Below, one piece after another: positions 10,154 to 19,991 of a stretch of 64,000 nt of DNA. A model generated the notes under the pieces. That model was not told where the DNA came from and ran no database searches. It worked only from the letters and a program-made list of their open reading frames with translations. Numbering within the stretch: the stretch's first letter is position 1; each line of letters begins with the position of its first letter. Position numbers and translations under genes: made by a program. This stretch comes from Bacteroidales bacterium (lineage in GTDB: Bacteria > Bacteroidota > Bacteroidia > Bacteroidales > JAFGHD01): NCBI GenBank assembly GCA_016939365.1, contig JAFGHD010000082.1:17656-81655 (forward strand). The letters run 5' to 3'.

Positions 10154-13100
10154 TTATCTGGAACGGATGATCCTCTCGACCAGAATATACTCAGAAGTCC
10201 CGATCCGGCAGTAATAAATACCCGGAGCCAGTCCGGAGGCATCCAGAGAAAGATGGTGTTTCCCGGATGTTATTCCCGTGGGCAGATCAAGAGTTTTGAC
10301 AGTCTGTCCGTAAGTATTGCAGATGGTAATACTGACCTGTGAGTTCCCGTTCAGGGAGAGATCCACATTCAGCTGACCGGTAAAGGGATTCGGGTAAATA
10401 TGCACCCTTTTTCCATTGGACAACTCGTCAATGCCGGTGTAGATGAAATGGATCGTATTGGACGGCAGCGACTCACAACCATACTGGCTCGTAACGATCA
10501 CATAATAATCTTCCGTGGCATTGGGATAATAAATCTGGCTGTTGGCTCCCGGGATCATTCCCGAGGAGTTGTACCATTGATTCCCATTTACAGCACTGGA
10601 GACCAGGCTGTTACCCTGCTGGGTAATGACAGGTGTCGGGGGGATCTCGTGAACGGCCACCGTCACTTCATCAGTAACGTTTCCGTTTCCGTCATCGACG
10701 GTAACAATATAAGTAGTGGTTGTCGGCGGAGTTGCAATGGGGTTCTGGATATTCGGATTGCTAAGCCCGGTTACCGGGGACCAGCTGAAGGTATAGGTTC
10801 CCGTACCGCCGGAAGCAAAGGCATAAAGCTGGGAACTTTCGCCGGTACAGATGTCCGGCGGGGTGGCGCTGGCCAGTACGCTGAGAGGTTGTGGGCCAGT
10901 GATGAAGGGGGGGAATACAACATAATCGATCCAGGCACAATCGCTTCCGCCGGTAACCGAAATGTCCTTCTCATATTCCCATTTGAAAGTCCTCTGACCT
11001 GCTTCCACCGTGTAGGCGAATTCAGCCCAGGGCTGCTCACCCGACCATTCTTCCTTCATGACTCCGTCAATGAAGAACCTCAGGAAGTCATAGCCGTCTT
11101 CGGATGAAGCTTTCCGGAAGAAGGATATTTCTCCGGAAGTGACCACCTCAACTGTTATCATCAGCTCGGAAGACTGGTTGTTACCGATACTGCCTGATTT
11201 TGCACAATAAATCCCTTCGTATGCATTGACATTGTCGATCATCCAGTTGGCGTTTCCGCCCATCTGCCAGTTGAACATGGAGAAGTTGCCCGACTCGAAA
11301 TCCTCGACGATGAGCCCGATGTTTACCGTGATGATGGTGCTGGTGGTGTAGGGAGATGATTCGAGCAGATAATCCAGATCGGCGATATCGCCGATCTGGG
11401 CTGACGGGCTCGCAGTCACATTGATCACGGCAGTCTTGGTTTCTCCGGGTGCCAGTGTACCCAGGCTGAACGATGTTGTGTTCAGGGTGATGAGGTTGCT
11501 GGTGGTCGAAACCTGTACGATGGTATTGAGAGCCTCACAATGTCCTTCATTGGTATTGTCGATGATCAGGTCGGCATTTTCACCCGGGTCAAGTCGTCCG
11601 TTGTTATTGCCGTTGCTGTCGTCGACAATGTAGTTGCCGATGTTGAGAACCGGGGCATTCAGCGTGACCATGAATGTGGACGACCATGTTTCGGTACCGT
11701 CGGTCACTTCGAGGTCGAAGGTTACGATGTGCTGGTCCGGGATGATATCCCCCACTTCGATGGAGAAGGCGTCATCCTGGAATGAGGTGGCACCGGCAGG
11801 GATATCCGGCCAGGTGTGGGTGCCATCGACAATGGTCACATAAGGATCGGTTGTCTCAATGGTGGCCGTGAGGTTTGTGCCGTTACCCGAACCCAGGTTC
11901 TGAAGCGTCATGTCGAACATGATATGCTCACTGAAATCGATGAGCCCGTTGTTATTGCCATTGCTGTCATCAATTGTCAGCTGGCTGAAAAGGATGTATG
12001 GTCCGGTGGGGGAAGCCACATTCACCGTTCCGATAAAGGGTTTCCCGTTCTGCATGGTGATCACTACATCGGCTGTTCCCGGGACGGTAATGGGATCGAA
12101 CATGTTCACTTCGGCAATGCCGGCGGCATCTGCCACGGCCGCTCCATGTAAGGTTCCGGTCATCGAGATGGAGACATAGGCATACGGGTCAGTGTTGACT
12201 GTGAATGTGGTGGTTGCCAGGGGCATAAGTCCCTGGTAGTTCGCCGTGATATCCGGAGGCTGTGAGAAATAGACCATCAACGACGGGTCACCCATCAGAT
12301 GGTAGATCTCCCAGTAATAGTCCTCCATGCTGGAGCCTGCCTGAGAGACGGCCAGGTTCCCTGCGGAGACCATCTGTCCCTGGGTGACGTACCAGTCGTC
12401 CAGGGGTTCGCCATGATCATGGAATGTGCGGTCATAGGCCCCCAGGTGGTCCGGGTTGTATGTAGGATTGGCCGAGATGCTCTCAAAGCCTACACCCCAC
12501 CAGAAATCTTCATCCCAGTAAGTGCTGTTGGAACCACCGATGTATCCCAGCGCCCCCTTGTCGGCTGCACGAAGGACCGCCTCCCCGAAACAGGTGGTTT
12601 GAAATTCCAAAGAAGAACAGCAGTTGCCCACCATCAGGGGATATTTATGTGCATTCGTCAGTGCACTGATATGGCTGATCGTGAAACTGGGATCCCCCCA
12701 GCCGCTTGGACTGCAATGGGCCGTATAGTTGGCATAGGTAACACCGTCACTCACATTCTGCCTGATCTGCTGTGAATAGTTACCCCCCGGGGGTTCCGGC
12801 TGCAGATAGGTGTGTGAATAGAGGCCATGTGCCGCATTGAAATAATAGGTGGTGCCATAGTTGATCTGACCGTTGCCCCATGTCTGTGCATGGGAAGCAT
12901 CCGCACCGGCCACCATCACCACCTCATCCAGAAAGGAGGGATCCGGCATCAGGTACTGCTCATATTCCAGTGTCTTGTCGATCTGGGGTTGCAGCTCGGT
13001 AAGGTTGTTGGCAGAGAATCTGCCGTAATAACACTCCGGGAAGATATCATTGGTGTATTCGCAATAGTAAAGATCTGTTACATGCGATCCCGCAGTGCCG

Positions 13101-14095
13101 TTGAAGGCAGGGATCTGGGCCACGTCGCCCACCAGCAGCACAAAGCTCTGCGGGTTATAACCTGCCGGAGGATTTTGATACAGTCCTTTCAGGTAATTTT
13201 TGATGGATGTTGTGGTGTTTCCCACAGATGGATTATCCGTATAGGCCTCAATAACATAGAAACCCTTTTTTGTTTTCCATTCAATGAAGGGTTGCAGCGG
13301 CGTTTCGAACATCGGGTCGGCAACAATGACGTAAGTTACCGGTTCATCCATGATGAGTTCATCCTCGTCAAGGGGCTTGTAGTTGAAAAGCATGCTGTAA
13401 ATGCCCTCGAAAAAGGGAGAGAACATTTCTTCCTTCAGGGTAAGTGTCTCACCCAGGTCTCCTCCACTGAAACGGATCCCGATCTCAATATCATCATATA
13501 CACGCAATAATTGCTGAACGGGGTTATACAGCACAGGGGCAATCTCCAGACGGGCGATACGGATACCCCTGACGACACCCAGGTCTGTGACGCGGATCCT
13601 GTCCATACCGTAGAATTCATCCGTCATATAGACAGCTTCATTGTATATGAATTCCACATCATCGGGATTGTCAATGCTTTTGGAGAGGGGCGGCTGCGCG
13701 GGTAAAACCGGATGGCTGACACCGAGGGCTGCAAGGCTGATGTCCGTAAAATGTTCACGTACGACAGAAACCTCAACAGACGCACCCAGGGGGATTTCGA
13801 TCAGCTTTTTCAGCACCGGTAACTGCGGATCCCCTTCATTCAACGAATAACCATATTCACCGATATTGAGCAGTGTGAAATATCCAGCCTGGGTCTTGAC
13901 GTCACCATACCAAATGGCTGATACGCTGTTCAGCAGATCAAGCCTGTCATAACTGTTTTCGGTGATATCAAGCCGTGTCTCAGCCTGTGGTTTTATGATG
14001 ATATCCCCCGCCATTGCTTCCTGGAGGCAGATCAGGAAAGCCAGCAGAATCCAAATGATGACACCTCTGTTCAACAGAAACGTAGCCCTTTTCAT
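10154..14095 (-). CDS. Gingipain-like C25 cysteine peptidase, second tandem paralog, T9SS C-terminal sorting domain
   Basis: YANYTAHCSPSGWGDPSF...PLMVGNCCSSLEFQTTCFGEA; CTD VHIYPNPFTGQLNVDLSLNG...ILVERIIRSR; start trimmed to MKRATFLLNRGVIIWILLAFLICLQEAMAG. Confidence 0.88.
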   Translation of the reverse strand: MKRATFLLNRGVIIWILLAFLICLQEAMAGDIIIKPQAETRLDITENSYDRLDLLNSVSAIWYGDVKTQAGYFTLLNIGEYGYSLNEGDPQLPVLKKLIEIPLGASVEVSVVREHFTDISLAALGVSHPVLPAQPPLSKSIDNPDDVEFIYNEAVYMTDEFYGMDRIRVTDLGVVRGIRIARLEIAPVLYNPVQQLLRVYDDIEIGIRFSGGDLGETLTLKEEMFSPFFEGIYSMLFNYKPLDEDELIMDEPVTYVIVADPMFETPLQPFIEWKTKKGFYVIEAYTDNPSVGNTTTSIKNYLKGLYQNPPAGYNPQSFVLLVGDVAQIPAFNGTAGSHVTDLYYCEYTNDIFPECYYGRFSANNLTELQPQIDKTLEYEQYLMPDPSFLDEVVMVAGADASHAQTWGNGQINYGTTYYFNAAHGLYSHTYLQPEPPGGNYSQQIRQNVSDGVTYANYTAHCSPSGWGDPSFTISHISALTNAHKYPLMVGNCCSSLEFQTTCFGEAVLRAADKGALGYIGGSNSTYWDEDFWWGVGFESISANPTYNPDHLGAYDRTFHDHGEPLDDWYVTQGQMVSAGNLAVSQAGSSMEDYYWEIYHLMGDPSLMVYFSQPPDITANYQGLMPLATTTFTVNTDPYAYVSISMTGTLHGAAVADAAGIAEVNMFDPITVPGTADVVITMQNGKPFIGTVNVASPTGPYILFSQLTIDDSNGNNNGLIDFSEHIMFDMTLQNLGSGNGTNLTATIETTDPYVTIVDGTHTWPDIPAGATSFQDDAFSIEVGDIIPDQHIVTFDLEVTDGTETWSSTFMVTLNAPVLNIGNYIVDDSNGNNNGRLDPGENADLIIDNTNEGHCEALNTIVQVSTTSNLITLNTTSFSLGTLAPGETKTAVINVTASPSAQIGDIADLDYLLESSPYTTSTIITVNIGLIVEDFESGNFSMFNWQMGGNANWMIDNVNAYEGIYCAKSGSIGNNQSSELMITVEVVTSGEISFFRKASSEDGYDFLRFFIDGVMKEEWSGEQPWAEFAYTVEAGQRTFKWEYEKDISVTGGSDCAWIDYVVFPPFITGPQPLSVLASATPPDICTGESSQLYAFASGGTGTYTFSWSPVTGLSNPNIQNPIATPPTTTTYIVTVDDGNGNVTDEVTVAVHEIPPTPVITQQGNSLVSSAVNGNQWYNSSGMIPGANSQIYYPNATEDYYVIVTSQYGCESLPSNTIHFIYTGIDELSNGKRVHIYPNPFTGQLNVDLSLNGNSQVSITICNTYGQTVKTLDLPTGITSGKHHLSLDASGLAPGIYYCRIGTSEYILVERIIRSR

Positions 14096-14237
14096 GATAC
14101 CTGTGGTGGTTTTGTTTTTGTTTCTATTTGGAAAGATTCTAAAGCACAAAAGTACAGAGAATCTGTCAAATATCCCAAATGATCGATATTTCTGTTGTAA
14201 GACAAACCGGAATGTGTAAAGGTTGCAGCCCATCTTC

Positions 14238-15494
14238 TCACTGGTGTTTTCCCAGTTCGGTTATCATTGCGGATACATAGCGTGCTGATAGCTGTCTGAC
14301 GGGTATCCAGGCTGCCGCCATGCCGAGGCAAATCACCGTTCCCAGAACAAGGGCGAAATCGGAAATCATCATTTTCACGGGGTAGAATGGGACGATAAAA
14401 GCGGAGGCCTCATTACCAAGGCGTATCAGGCCGAACTCCTGCTGCATCCAGCACAAGATTGCGCCCAGTGCCAGCCCGGCCAGGCACCCGGCCAGGGTCA
14501 TCAGAAGGCCTTCCGTAATGAATATCTGCCGTATGTTTTTCCCGGTGGATCCCAGGCTGAACAGGACTGCGATGTCCCTTCTCTTTTCGAGTACCAGGAT
14601 GGACATGGTACCGATCATGTTGAAAGTGGCGATTGCCAGAATAAACGACAGGATAAAAAAGATGGCATATTTCTCAGACCTCATGATCCTGTAAAGGAGT
14701 TCCTGCTGCCTGTAACGGTCCCTGACAAGAAAGTTCTTACCGGCTATTTCCCCTATTCCGGCAATGATGGCATCGGTGTCCGCCTGCGGTGAAAGCCGGA
14801 TCTCCACAGAGGTGACCTCATCGGTATAGCCCAGCAGTTCACGGGCAAATGAGAGGGGGACGATCACATACCGGGAGTCGTATTCCTGCTGCACGGAGAA
14901 TACGCCGGAAACCAGAACCTGCTTCATATTGAAGGCCTGATCCATGCGGGTAAAGGTGGAAGAGGTTCGTCGGGGCACATACACCATCAGTGGTGTGGTG
15001 AAATCGTTGAGATTGATCCCCAGCTGGTAGGCTACCAGATAACCCGCTGTGGCAAGGTCTGAAGAACCCTCATGCAGGGAAAACCGGCCGGAAAGAATCA
15101 TGGTATCCAGCGGATTCTCCTTGAGGAAATCATCGCTGACCCCTTTGATGGTTGCGATGTATTGCTCATTTCTGTATTTCAGCAGGGCGTTCTCTTCAAC
15201 CACACCTGTAAAGCTTGACACTCCGGGAATACGGCAAATGGTTTCCTCCGGAAGCTCGTGAATATTGAATGTCTTACCGTTACGGGGAGTGATCATGATA
15301 TCAGGTTGAAATGAGCTGACCAGTGTTTTGACCAGATGCTCAAAACCGTTGAAAACCGAAAGGACTACGATGAGAGCCATGGAGCCGATCAGCACACCGG
15401 AGGCCGATATGGCAGCAATGATATGGATGATGTTGTGCGATTTCCTGGATATCAGGTAACGCGCGGCGATGAATAGGGGAAACCTGGGATTCAT
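14238..15494 (-). CDS. FtsX/LolE-like ABC transporter permease (lipoprotein release type)
   Basis: MNPRFPLFIAARYLISRKSHNIIHIIAAISASGVLIGSMALIVVLSVFNGFE; C-terminal TM segments with EKRRDIAVLFSLGSTGKNIRQIFITEGLLM. Confidence 0.88.
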   Translation of the reverse strand: MNPRFPLFIAARYLISRKSHNIIHIIAAISASGVLIGSMALIVVLSVFNGFEHLVKTLVSSFQPDIMITPRNGKTFNIHELPEETICRIPGVSSFTGVVEENALLKYRNEQYIATIKGVSDDFLKENPLDTMILSGRFSLHEGSSDLATAGYLVAYQLGINLNDFTTPLMVYVPRRTSSTFTRMDQAFNMKQVLVSGVFSVQQEYDSRYVIVPLSFARELLGYTDEVTSVEIRLSPQADTDAIIAGIGEIAGKNFLVRDRYRQQELLYRIMRSEKYAIFFILSFILAIATFNMIGTMSILVLEKRRDIAVLFSLGSTGKNIRQIFITEGLLMTLAGCLAGLALGAILCWMQQEFGLIRLGNEASAFIVPFYPVKMMISDFALVLGTVICLGMAAAWIPVRQLSARYVSAMITELGKHQ

Positions 15495-16312
15495 CAGCCC
15501 TTTGGGGTTTTAAACGCCCTGACGATCAATCCGGTTCCTGAAGAATAATTCATTTTCAGATCCAGATGGTTCAGCAGCATGCAGACAGGGAGGATCACTG
15601 CAAAATAGAAGGGGAACAAAAGCAGGAACAACCGTGATGTACCGGCCAGCCTCATGGGAATCTTCATGGTCAGCACCCAGGAAATTTTTCCCGCCGGGCC
15701 GTAGCTGTAACGGACAGATACTTCATCAAAGCCGGCATTCCTGAGCTGGTTTGCTATGGCTTCCACATTGTAGCCATCCCTGACATGCTCACCGATAAAT
15801 GAGGCATCCCCTTCACCGTGAACGTCCGAGCCTCCCCGGTCTGATGGGGTGGAGATCAGCAGCATGCCTCCCTCCCTCAGGGAACTGCAGAAGTTCCTGA
15901 AAACAGCATTATCATCTTCAATATGCTCCATGACATCCACCGAAATGATCAGGTCGAAAGGATCTTCCGCCGTGAACCGGGTCAGGTCTGCCTGCCGGAG
16001 CGCCACTTTTTCACATCCCTGTACCTCAAAAAACCTCCGGCATTCTTCGAGCTGGTCCGGGTTGATATCCACCGCCAGGATTGACCAGTTTGGAAATTTC
16101 CTGGTCATAAACCAGGAATACTGTCCATATCCGGTGCCTGCATCCAGCACATGCTGATCTGGAGTACGGCCGAAGCTCCAGGCCCGGATCTCACGCCTGA
16201 TGTGCCATGACCTCAGTAACATAAGATCAAGTATCCTGTAAAACACCTTCCTTAAAAAAGGTGTTCGGGTGAAAAGGGCACTGAGGCGGTTTTTGATCGG
16301 ATCGTAATGCAT
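15494..16312 (-). CDS. Class I SAM-dependent methyltransferase
   Basis: HVLDAGTGYGQYSWFM motif I, DLIISVDVMEHIEDD; start trimmed to MHYDPIKNRL. Confidence 0.83.
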   Translation of the reverse strand: MHYDPIKNRLSALFTRTPFLRKVFYRILDLMLLRSWHIRREIRAWSFGRTPDQHVLDAGTGYGQYSWFMTRKFPNWSILAVDINPDQLEECRRFFEVQGCEKVALRQADLTRFTAEDPFDLIISVDVMEHIEDDNAVFRNFCSSLREGGMLLISTPSDRGGSDVHGEGDASFIGEHVRDGYNVEAIANQLRNAGFDEVSVRYSYGPAGKISWVLTMKIPMRLAGTSRLFLLLFPFYFAVILPVCMLLNHLDLKMNYSSGTGLIVRAFKTPKG

Positions 16313-16341
16313 TCCTCCGGATGTGATCTCCAAAAAATGGT

Positions 16342-16680
16342 TTAATTCCCCAGCAACTTCTCAATTCGCTCAATATAATCCAGGGAATCGTCAATATAAA
16401 ACGCCAGGTCGGGTATTACCCTCACCTGTTTACCGATACGAATACCCAGTTTGTATCTGATCTCCCTGGTATTGCTTCGTATCAGCTCCATCAGCCCTTC
16501 CTTGTCGGGAGTGGAGAACAGACTGAGATATACCCTGGCGACAGACATATCCCTCGTGACGTAAACTTTTGTCACCGTGATCATGGCGCCCCCAAAAGCC
16601 GATACCCCTTCCTCCTGAAATATCATCCCCAGATCTTTCTGGATCAGCCGGGCGACTTTTTGCTGCCTTGTTGTTTCCAT
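16342..16680 (-). CDS. rbfA: 30S ribosome-binding factor A
   Basis: METTRQQKVARLIQKDLGMIFQEE...ITVTKVYVTRDMSVARVYLSLF...RYKLGIRIGKQVRVIPDLAFYIDDSLDYIERIEKLL. Confidence 0.92.
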   Translation of the reverse strand: METTRQQKVARLIQKDLGMIFQEEGVSAFGGAMITVTKVYVTRDMSVARVYLSLFSTPDKEGLMELIRSNTREIRYKLGIRIGKQVRVIPDLAFYIDDSLDYIERIEKLLGN

Positions 16681-16807
16681 GTTGCAAAGGTAAGATTATC
16701 CTGTGCCCTGCACAATCATAACAGCATTCTTCCGGAGTAAATACGCTGAACGGGGCTAAAATTTATATTTTTGTCCTGATCTTACCGGGTTCAAACAACA
16801 TACGCCT

Positions 16808-17413
16808 GTGAACAGCATCTGTGTCTTTTGCGGATCCAGCCTGGGAATCGATAAAATATACCGGGAAGAGACGGCCCGTCTGGGGGTGATGCTTGCCTCC
16901 TGTGGTGTCACGGTGATATACGGCGGCGGGAAGGTGGGACTGATGGGGATTCTGGCGGAAAGCATCCTGCACTCCGGCGGCACCTGTATCGGTATCATGC
17001 CCCGCGCCATTTCCGATCTTGAGATTGCCCATGACGGGCTCACCCGTCTGGTGATCGTTGAGTCCATGGCCGAACGAAAGGCATGCATGGCCGAGATGGC
17101 AGATGCCTTTATCGCTTTGCCCGGCGGCCTCGGGACACTTGATGAACTCGCTGAAATTCTCACGCTCAACCAGCTGCGCATATCGGACAAACCCATCGGA
17201 CTGCTCAACATCAACGGATATTTCGATCATCTGACGAATTATTTCGATCATGCAGTGCGGGAGGGGTTCATCCGGGAAGAGCATCACCGCAATCTGATCG
17301 TTAGCGCAGACCCGGCGGTTCTGCTTGAAAAATTGCAAACATACCGCCCGGTGGGGATTGATTCATGGATTGCCGACATCAAGAAAGCCAGTGCCTATTT
17401 CCGCGATCTCTAG
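16808..17413 (+). CDS. LOG family protein (TIGR00730-type putative nucleotide phosphoribohydrolase)
   Basis: ICVFCGSSLG...VIYGGGKVGLMGILAE...ALPGGLGTLDELAEILTLNQLR (PGGxGTxxE). Confidence 0.92.
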   Translation: MNSICVFCGSSLGIDKIYREETARLGVMLASCGVTVIYGGGKVGLMGILAESILHSGGTCIGIMPRAISDLEIAHDGLTRLVIVESMAERKACMAEMADAFIALPGGLGTLDELAEILTLNQLRISDKPIGLLNINGYFDHLTNYFDHAVREGFIREEHHRNLIVSADPAVLLEKLQTYRPVGIDSWIADIKKASAYFRDL

Positions 17414-17441
17414 TCAGAAATATTACCCTAATGATACAGTC

Positions 17442-17750
17442 ATGATAGTCACATTAGTTCACGTCCATGTCAGGGAATCCTTTGTCGGGGACTTTATCCG
17501 GGAAACCACCCTCAATCATCAGGGATCCGTCAGGGAGAGGGGTAATCTCAGGTTTGATGTGATCCGTCAGGTCGATGATCCCACACATTTCATTCTTTAC
17601 GAGGCTTTCGAATCAGAAGAGGATGCCGCCCGGCATAAACAGGCCCCTCATTATATGAGATGGCGCGACACCGTGGCCCCCTGGATGGCTGAACCCAGAA
17701 AAGGCATTCGTTACGAGGTGGTTTGCCCTGGCAGGGAATCCCGGTCATGA
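17442..17750 (+). CDS. Antibiotic biosynthesis monooxygenase (ABM/YgiN-like) family protein
   Basis: VHVRESFVGDFIRETTLNHQGSVRERGNLRFDVIRQVDDPTHFILYEAFESEEDAARHKQAPHYMRW; start trimmed inside ORF 17325..17750. Confidence 0.82.
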   Translation: MIVTLVHVHVRESFVGDFIRETTLNHQGSVRERGNLRFDVIRQVDDPTHFILYEAFESEEDAARHKQAPHYMRWRDTVAPWMAEPRKGIRYEVVCPGRESRS

Positions 17751-18922
17751 CAGGGAGCTTCCATCTGGCTCCGTTTCCCGAGCTTCATTTCGGTGAAGGG
17801 TGTTTCAGCAAGACCGCACAAATTGTTGCCGGATTAGGACGGAACGTTCTGGTGGTAACCGGAAAGAAGTTCCTGAAAGAAGCCGGCCATCTTAACCGGC
17901 TCATCGCCGCTTTCCGGGAGCTGCAGGTCAGGCAGGAAATCCTGTCAGTCGGCGGTGAACCTTCACCCGAGCTGATCGATCAGGCGGTTGAAGCTGTCAG
18001 ACAGTATGGGACGGAGGTGGTGGTAGCTGTCGGAGGGGGCAGTGTTCTGGATGCCGGAAAAGCCATTTCCGCGATGGCAGGACGCGGGGAGTCGGTTCTC
18101 GGATATCTGGAGGGAATCGGGTCACATGTCCATGATGGTCGGAAACTCCCTTTTGTCGCTATTCCCACTACATCCGGTACAGGAAGTGAGGCCACCAAGA
18201 ATGCCGTGCTCAGCCGCAGAGGATTAAAGGGATTCAAACGGTCGCTGCGTCATGACCGTCTGGTGCCTGATGTGGCAATCGTGGATCCCGGGCTCACCCT
18301 GACCCTGCCCCCTGAAGTCACCGCTGCCTGTGGAATGGATGCTTTCACCCAGCTGCTTGAGTCTTATGTCTCGGACCGGGCCACTCCCCTGACAGATGCA
18401 TTGGCTTTCGAAGGACTCAGGCATGTCAGGGATTCACTGATACCGGCATTCCAAAATGGCAGGAATGACATCCGGGCCAGATCGGGAATGTCACTGGCTG
18501 CTTTCCTTTCCGGGGTCACGCTGGCCAATGCCGGTCTGGGCCTGGTGCATGGATTCGCCTCCTCGCTGGGCGGACGGTTTGATATCCCTCACGGGGTAGT
18601 GTGTGGCACACTGATGGGTGTGACCACCCGGATGAACATCGAATGGCTTGCAGCCAACGACCCCTCACATCCGGCTCTCGGCAAATATGCCCGCGTCGGA
18701 AACCTTTTCTCCGGCAATCCGGAACATGACATCGTATCTTCTGCCCGTTTTCTGGGCCGGATCATCGAGGAATGGACCTTCAGCCTCGGAATCCCGCGCC
18801 TCAGCCGGTTTGGTATCCGGAAGGAAGAGCTCCCGCAGATCGCCCGGGAAACAGACATGAAGAACAATCCGGTGAAACCCACCATCGAAGTTTTATGCAA
18901 TATCATGGAAGAAAGGCTCTGA
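17747..18922 (+). CDS. Iron-containing alcohol dehydrogenase
   Basis: VVAVGGGSVLDAGKAISAMA...FVAIPTTSGTGSEATKNAVL...ANAGLGLVHGFASSLGGRFDIPHGVVC. Confidence 0.9.
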   Translation: MTGSFHLAPFPELHFGEGCFSKTAQIVAGLGRNVLVVTGKKFLKEAGHLNRLIAAFRELQVRQEILSVGGEPSPELIDQAVEAVRQYGTEVVVAVGGGSVLDAGKAISAMAGRGESVLGYLEGIGSHVHDGRKLPFVAIPTTSGTGSEATKNAVLSRRGLKGFKRSLRHDRLVPDVAIVDPGLTLTLPPEVTAACGMDAFTQLLESYVSDRATPLTDALAFEGLRHVRDSLIPAFQNGRNDIRARSGMSLAAFLSGVTLANAGLGLVHGFASSLGGRFDIPHGVVCGTLMGVTTRMNIEWLAANDPSHPALGKYARVGNLFSGNPEHDIVSSARFLGRIIEEWTFSLGIPRLSRFGIRKEELPQIARETDMKNNPVKPTIEVLCNIMEERL

Positions 18923-19503
18923 TGATCAGGATTATAGGCATAACAGGCACTCTGGGTGCAGGGAAGGGTACCGTGGTGAGCTGCCTGGTCAGGGATTGGG
19001 GATACCGTCATTTCTCCGTGCGGGAATTCCTGCTTGAAGAGATCCGTTTCCGCAGTCTTCCCGAAAACAGGGACAGCATGGTAACGGTAGCCAATGACCT
19101 CCGGAAGAGGCACTCCCCTTCCTATATCATCGACTGTCTTTACGAAAGGGCTGCCGCTCAGTCCGGCCCTTCGGTGATCGAAAGCATCCGTACGCCCGGC
19201 GAGGTCACCTCTCTCAGGCAAAAAGGTGCCTTCCTCCTGCTGGCGGTCGACGCTGATCCGGTGATCCGGTACAGGAGAATCCTACTGAGAAACTCCGAAA
19301 CCGACCTGGTGACCTTCGAAACTTTTACTCAGAATGAAATCAGGGAGATGGAATCCCCGGATCCGTTCCGGCAGAACATCAGGAAATGTATTGACATGGC
19401 CGATTACCTCATCATGAATAACGGTACGGTTGCCGGGCTGAACCGAAAAATCGGCGACTGGCTGAAACAACACGCAGATTCAGGTGATGAAAAAAAAAGA
19501 TGA
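18922..19503 (+). CDS. Dephospho-CoA-kinase-like P-loop nucleotide kinase
   Basis: MIRIIGITGTLGAGKGTVVSCLVRDWGYRHFSVREFL, P-loop; overlaps upstream stop (TGATG). Confidence 0.75.
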   Translation: MIRIIGITGTLGAGKGTVVSCLVRDWGYRHFSVREFLLEEIRFRSLPENRDSMVTVANDLRKRHSPSYIIDCLYERAAAQSGPSVIESIRTPGEVTSLRQKGAFLLLAVDADPVIRYRRILLRNSETDLVTFETFTQNEIREMESPDPFRQNIRKCIDMADYLIMNNGTVAGLNRKIGDWLKQHADSGDEKKR

Positions 19504-19987
19504 GCAGGGTCACATGCGGCCCAGCTGGGATGAATATTTTATGGAACTGGCCGGGGCGGTGTCCCGACGGGCAACCTGTGACCGCGGCAGAAGCGGATGT
19601 GTGATCGTCCGCGACAAACAGATACTGGTTACGGGTTATGTGGGTTCGCCGCGCGGACTGCCCCATTGCGATGATGTCGGGCATCTTCTCAGGAGGGTGA
19701 TCCATGAGGACGGCAGTGAGAGTATGCATTGCGTTCGCACCGTTCATGCAGAACAAAATGCCATCTGTCAGGCCGCACGACTGGGAATTGCACTGGAAGG
19801 CAGCACAATCTACTGCCGCATGACTCCCTGCCGGACATGTGCCATGCTGATCATCAACTGTGGTATCAAAAGAGTGGTGTGTGAAAAAAAATACCACCAG
19901 GGAAAGGAATCGGAGGAGTTGTTCCGCCAGGCCGGAATCTCTCTTGAGTACTTTTCGGACGAGATACTCGAATACGAAGACCAGTAG
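19484..19987 (+). CDS. dCMP / cytidine deaminase family protein
   Basis: HAEQNAICQAARLGIALEGSTIYCRMTPCRTCAMLIINCGI (HAE...PCxxC zinc motif). Confidence 0.9.
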   Translation: MMKKKDEQGHMRPSWDEYFMELAGAVSRRATCDRGRSGCVIVRDKQILVTGYVGSPRGLPHCDDVGHLLRRVIHEDGSESMHCVRTVHAEQNAICQAARLGIALEGSTIYCRMTPCRTCAMLIINCGIKRVVCEKKYHQGKESEELFRQAGISLEYFSDEILEYEDQ

Positions 19988-19991
19988 GGGT

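Noticed and set aside
10400-11107. Long plus-strand ORF (235 aa) antisense to second C25 protease
   Set aside because: Shadow ORF caused by codon bias of the real gene.
12827-13510. 227-aa plus-strand ORF antisense to second C25 protease
   Set aside because: Same reason; no family features.
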